Assembly (NCBI RefSeq): GCF_001949145.1 | Contig: NW_019091365.1 | Location: 1-64,000 of the forward strand | Direction: 5' to 3' | DNA: 64,000 nt | Source: Acanthaster planci | Lineage: Eukaryota > Echinodermata > Asteroidea > Valvatida > Acanthasteridae | Part shown: in pieces, positions 62,196 to 64,000 of the stretch | How positions within the stretch are numbered: position 1 is the stretch's first letter | How the letters are laid out: every line of letters starts with the position of its first letter | Notes under the pieces: model-generated | What the model saw: the letters and a program-made list of their open reading frames with translations, nothing else | Databases searched by the model: none | What the model was told of the DNA's origin: nothing | Translations under genes and position numbers: made by a program

Positions 62196-63895
62196 CTTCT
62201 ACACTTTGCAGTGTGACATTATACTGACGTGGAGAAAGTTCACGTTTGGGACTCTCTTCATTGTGAGAGTCTTAAAGATTCAGGCTGCTTCCAAATTTGT
62301 TGTCAAGGGCTCAGTCTAAATCCTTGGCTGCATTGGAACTACATGTACACAGCAATGCGCTGACATAAGATGTAGCCGTAGCTCCAGAAGCCCGTTTTGG
62401 AGACGGCCTTTAGAGTGTGATGCCATACAACCTAACAACACAAGAAAAAAACAGCTGGCCCAACAGTTCTCCAGTGTTGCATCAATGATGTGTGCCAAAA
62501 GAAGCATCTTGTACCTTGACCCCATTTCTCTGCCTTTGATCCATATGTATTTGCACCGGACTACAGGATGGCTTGTCTTTTCCAAAAGAGAGAAAAAAGA
62601 AAGGCATACCCAGTTTGTTTCAGGTTTCAAATTGAAATAGCCCAGCTTCACTTTATTTGAAGGTGTTTTCTTGAAAAATATTTTGAACCCTCGATTATTG
62701 CTGATGTAATACAAGTGACCCTGTCTATGCTTAACAGAAATACTGAGTTGCAGCTGATGAGTGTAACATTTGCCAGGTTTGTATTTGAAGACGAGGCCAA
62801 TTTCATTCACTCATGCACCAAAATGTGCCCAAACCTGCAGTGGTGTGTACAAAGACAGGACATTTGTAGTAGGAAAAATGAATTAACCTCAGAAAGGGGC
62901 ATTTTCTGAAGCCTGATAGTTTCAATTGTCAGAAACAGAATAGAGCACAACTCTAAGAAATTTTTTTTACGGAGGTGTCTCTTCTTTGTAAAATCTGTAC
63001 TCCAGGGCTGTGCTGAATATACTCAACTTTAAAATCCACTTCATATTTGAACAACCAAATATGAAAATTTTACAAGAACTCACAGCCCCCCTGTACAGAT
63101 TTTTGTAATAAACTCGGTATATATTTACAGAATTCCTCATGCTGTGTGTAAACTTACATTGTACATGTATGTGTCAACTGTAGGGTTTTGCCTGGAAACA
63201 TAATCGAGTTTCATTTCACGTTACTTTGTGGTGCAAGGAATTTGTTTTTGATGTCAATTTTTGTTATTTAGAAATTGTTCGCTATCATTTAATGTTGTGT
63301 TTTAGATGTATGCATTAATCCAGAGATTAGCCCTTGGCCTGTTGACAGCTTGTATATGTGCCTTCTATCCTGAATCTCTTGAAAATATGAAACATTAAAT
63401 GTAACAATTATAATTTATCATTTTTTATGAAGAGACTCCAAACATTACTGTTAACGAATACTCTGATAAATCAAAGCAACTTGGGAACACCGATTCCAAC
63501 ATGGATTTAATTTATTCAAACTCCTTCCAAAGTAATAATGTATCCTAAGAGTTGCTCTATCACAGGTGTGCGTTACTTAAAAGATCAAAATTACTGTTAA
63601 CAAATTCACAGATGCTTTTGTGTTACTTTGTGTGTTCCCTCGAGCTACATGTAAGCATTAACATCAGCAATATTAGCATATCAGGGCACCCTGCCCCCTT
63701 CCCCCCAGGAAAGTTGCCTCTTTTTTATAAGGAACTGAAAGTGCTAATCTTTAATGTAGATTTTAACTCCTTTAAGAGAGAGGGGCAAATGGGAGGAGAA
63801 AGGATTCTTTTTGAGGATGAAACAAAGAAATGGCCATTTGGGGTTTTTGTTTTTTTTTTTTTTTTTATTTCCAATTTTTCCTCCAGAACTCAAAA
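62196..63895. other. Downstream intergenic DNA
   Basis: No recognised exon. A 164-codon minus-strand open frame at 62316-62810 has no recognisable domain and is probably chance. It also contains the fold-back element and an AATAAA at 63107-63112. Confidence 0.4.
62988..63107. repeat. Fold-back inverted repeat of about 118 bp
   Basis: The arm AAAATCTGTACTCCAGGGCT at about 62990-63009 is mirrored by the reverse complement around 63083-63105. Inside the loop a second hairpin forms (CATATTTG 63042-63049 with CAAATATG 63056-63063). The CAGGGCTGTGC end resembles the AATATTCG-rich element termini. It could be a fold-back element or produce a hairpin RNA. Confidence 0.6.
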
Positions 63896-63911
63896 CCTGG
63901 ATCCGCCACTG
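63896..63911 (-). mobile_element. hAT-type terminus (right end only)
   Basis: In reverse complement it reads CAGTGGCGGATCCAGG, a very common hAT-type inverted-repeat terminus. A T-rich tract lies just inside. The matching left end was not found upstream, so the element is truncated or diverged. Confidence 0.5.
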
Positions 63912-64000
63912 ATGGGGAATGCTTTAACGCATTATTTCCTCAGTTCTGCCACTTTTGAATTCTTCATTGACAACGTTTGTGCACTACTGATAGGGAGTTA

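Noticed and set aside
62316-62810. 164-codon minus-strand open frame
   Set aside because: No recognisable domain. The codon and amino-acid mix looks like random AT-rich DNA. It could be revisited with a database search.

Overview
The window is animal genomic DNA. It is AT-rich, the coding exons are short and separated by GT...AG introns, and much of the rest is made of short inverted-repeat transposons and dispersed repeats. A 234-base run of N marks a draft assembly gap. One gene is recognised with high confidence: a complete or nearly complete Hepatocyte Nuclear Factor 4 (HNF4, NR2A) nuclear receptor on the + strand. It has seven coding exons spread over 33742-58557. Joined in phase they encode 458 residues, close to the usual HNF4 length. 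The single HNF4-type gene and the abundance of TACATGTA-type palindromes suggest a marine invertebrate, perhaps a deuterostome such as an amphioxus, hemichordate or echinoderm. The sequence alone does not fix the species.

Layout. 1-6190 is an array of a ~220-bp satellite-like tandem repeat. It is interrupted at 3363-5500 by a 2.1-kb DNA transposon with long terminal inverted repeats, flanked by CATTAC on both sides. The transposon carries a frameshifted gene for a C2H2 zinc-finger protein. From about 6.2 to 33.7 kb I find no convincing coding exon. This stretch holds several hAT-like miniature transposons, some with intact 8-bp target duplications. It also holds a DR1 nuclear-receptor motif (10536-10548), an exact HNF1 palindrome (12458-12470), an assembly gap (28317-28550) and a 38-bp perfect hairpin. 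The 5' HNF4 exon (33742-33829) is followed by an 18.9-kb intron with GC-richer blocks that look like candidate regulatory modules. The DNA-binding, hinge, ligand-binding and F-domain exons then cluster in 52.7-58.6 kb. From 58.6 kb to the end lie the 3' UTR, candidate poly(A) signals, further miniature transposons and a fold-back hairpin.

How the parts fit. The regulatory reading is inference. HNF1 and HNF4 regulate each other in vertebrate endoderm and liver. An exact HNF1 site and a DR1 site in the gene-free DNA upstream of HNF4, plus weaker HNF1-like sites in the first intron, would fit an invertebrate version of that loop. The remaining sequence is best explained as transposon and satellite accumulation. 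Three copies of a hAT-like family with CACAAGTC subterminal repeats, and several copies of an AATATTCG-rich family, can be recognised within the window.
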